DNA from: Bacteroidota bacterium
GTDB lineage: Bacteria; Bacteroidota; Ignavibacteria; Ignavibacteriales; Ignavibacteriaceae
DNA: 8,013 bases
Reading direction: 5' to 3'
NCBI GenBank assembly: GCA_021793635.1
Contig: JAJYSI010000135.1
Location: 1 to 8,013 of the forward strand
Positions 6,878 to 8,013 of this stretch are shown in pieces. Positions within the stretch are counted from its first letter, which is position 1, and each line of letters starts with the position of its first letter. The notes under the pieces were generated by a model. That model did not search any database and was not told where the DNA came from. It worked only from the letters and a program-made list of their open reading frames with translations. Made by a program: the position numbers and the translations under genes.

Positions 6878-8013
6878 TTAAAATTCTAATAATTCTTTAA
6901 TTCCCTGAAAAATTTGTTCTCTATTAGGCAAAATAACATTTTCCAAAATAGGTGAGTAAGGGACAAATGCATCCTTAGCTGCAATTCTTTTTACGGGACC
7001 ATCAAGAAATTGGAAACAATTATCCGCTATCCTTGCCGCAACCTCTGCGCCAAACCCACCCGTGAGCGTATCTTCATGTATGACAATTGCCTTGTTAGTT
7101 TTTTTCACTGAGTTAAAGATGGTTTCTTCATCTAGCGGAATTATAGTCCGCAAATCAATTACTTCAACTGAGTATCCTTCATCTTCAAGTCTGCGAGCTG
7201 CAAAAACAGAATCCCATAGAGAAGCTCCATAAGATATTACTGTTATGTCACTTCCCTCTTTAACAACCTTTGCTTTTCCGAATGGAACTAGATAATCTTT
7301 ATCGGGTGAAGCAGACATAGCAAAACTTTGCCTGTACAATCCTTTGTGCTCACAAAATAAAACAGGATCATTTAATCGGCAAGCTGTTTTTAGAAGTCCT
7401 TTTGCATCAGCTGCGTTTGACGGATAAGCAATCAAAATTCCCGGAAGGTGGGAAAATATAGACTCAATATTTTGACTGTGATAAAGCCCTCCGCGTATAT
7501 ATCCGCCTACTGCAACACGCGTAACAACAGGCGCCGACCAGTGATTATTGGATCGGAATCTTATTGTTGTTAATTCATCCTTGAATTGCATAAATGCAGG
7601 CCAAATGTAATCTCCAAATTGTATCTCAACAACCGGTTTCAATCCAGATAAAGCCATACCAGTAGCTATACCTATAATGCTAGCTTCGGCAAGCGGAGAA
7701 TTAAAAACTCGGTCGAATCCAAATTTTGTAGAAAGCCCTTTTGTAGCTGTAAATACACCGCCTTTACTGTCTGCAACATCTTCACCAAAGACAAAAATAT
7801 TTTTGTTAAATTCCATTTCTTCATGTAGCGCATGGTTGATTGCATCTACCATTACAACCGGCTTACCGGAAGGAATCGATTTTTCATATTCCAATTTTTC
7901 TTTTAATCCACTTTCATCAAAAACGAATCTGGCTGCGCTTTCTGGAGTAGGATCCTTTTCTTTGATAGCTCGATCTGCGGCATTATCAATTTCTGTATGC
8001 ACATCAAGTTTCA
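6878..8013 (-). CDS. 2-oxo acid dehydrogenase E1, probable alpha/beta fusion, 5'-truncated by the window
   Basis: Thiamine-diphosphate-dependent decarboxylase component that oxidises a 2-oxo acid and loads the acyl group on E2. The frame is still open at the right edge with no start seen, so the gene continues beyond 8013. The complete beta (transketolase pyrimidine-binding and C-terminal) part is visible: FVFGEDVADSKGGVF with the cofactor-contacting glutamate at 7781-7783, FNSPLAEASIIGIATGMAL, GGLYHSQNIES and the C-terminal VIHEDTLTGGFGAEVAARI, ending in LLEF. Ahead of it (7850-8013) lie about 54 residues that do not belong to a typical beta start and resemble the acidic C-terminal tail of E1 alpha (EIDNAADRAIKEKDPTPESAARFVF). 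A fused alpha-beta chain, as in many Bacteroidota and relatives, is the best reading. It is followed 29 bases later by E2. No E3 gene is in the window. Confidence 0.92.
   Translation of the reverse strand, partial: KLDVHTEIDNAADRAIKEKDPTPESAARFVFDESGLKEKLEYEKSIPSGKPVVMVDAINHALHEEMEFNKNIFVFGEDVADSKGGVFTATKGLSTKFGFDRVFNSPLAEASIIGIATGMALSGLKPVVEIQFGDYIWPAFMQFKDELTTIRFRSNNHWSAPVVTRVAVGGYIRGGLYHSQNIESIFSHLPGILIAYPSNAADAKGLLKTACRLNDPVLFCEHKGLYRQSFAMSASPDKDYLVPFGKAKVVKEGSDITVISYGASLWDSVFAARRLEDEGYSVEVIDLRTIIPLDEETIFNSVKKTNKAIVIHEDTLTGGFGAEVAARIADNCFQFLDGPVKRIAAKDAFVPYSPILENVILPNREQIFQGIKELLEF

Noticed and set aside
8000..8002. GTG as the start codon of a separate E1 beta gene
   Set aside because: The frame is open to the window edge, no ribosome site precedes it, and the following residues look like the inside of a fused chain.

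Overview
The window is AT-rich bacterial chromosome carrying mostly conserved metabolic genes and no mobile element, CRISPR array or RNA gene that I can see. Several traits point to the Bacteroidota/Chlorobiota/Ignavibacteriota (FCB) group, with Ignavibacteria-like bacteria my best guess. These traits are an atpD-atpC pair closed by its own terminator with no other ATP synthase genes beside it, a 2-oxo acid dehydrogenase E1 that looks like a fused alpha/beta chain, and an upstream match to the Bacteroidetes-type promoter (TTTG-N20-TAAATTTG). The lineage is inferred from these traits, not from a database search.

Layout. At the left edge (1-495, minus strand) a thioredoxin-like protein with a non-canonical cysteine arrangement is followed, after 17 bases, by the N-terminus of a thioredoxin-reductase-like flavoprotein that runs out of the window. 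A divergent intergenic region (496-795) holds a perfect 17-bp-stem hairpin, a second inverted repeat enclosing it, and a 14-base direct repeat flanking both. On the plus strand follow a small protein of unknown function, an A-type (HesB/IscA family) Fe-S carrier and a Mn-type superoxide dismutase, ending at a strong intrinsic terminator (2159-2190). A second intrinsic terminator (2196-2228) faces it and closes the minus-strand genes.

From right to left on the minus strand are E1 (cut by the window end), a two-lipoyl-domain E2 and lipoyl synthase lipA, closely spaced as one operon. A gap of 83 bases with a candidate promoter separates them from atpD and atpC.

How the genes fit together. E1 and E2 form the front half of a 2-oxo acid dehydrogenase complex, and LipA makes the lipoyl group that E2 carries. 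LipA needs two [4Fe-4S] clusters, the kind of cofactor that A-type carriers deliver, and SOD and the thioredoxin pair protect or repair redox-sensitive centres. AtpD and AtpC are the catalytic and regulatory F1 subunits of ATP synthase. The core enzymes are ordinary. The unusual parts are the CX6C thioredoxin-like protein with its partner reductase, and the structured divergent intergenic region.
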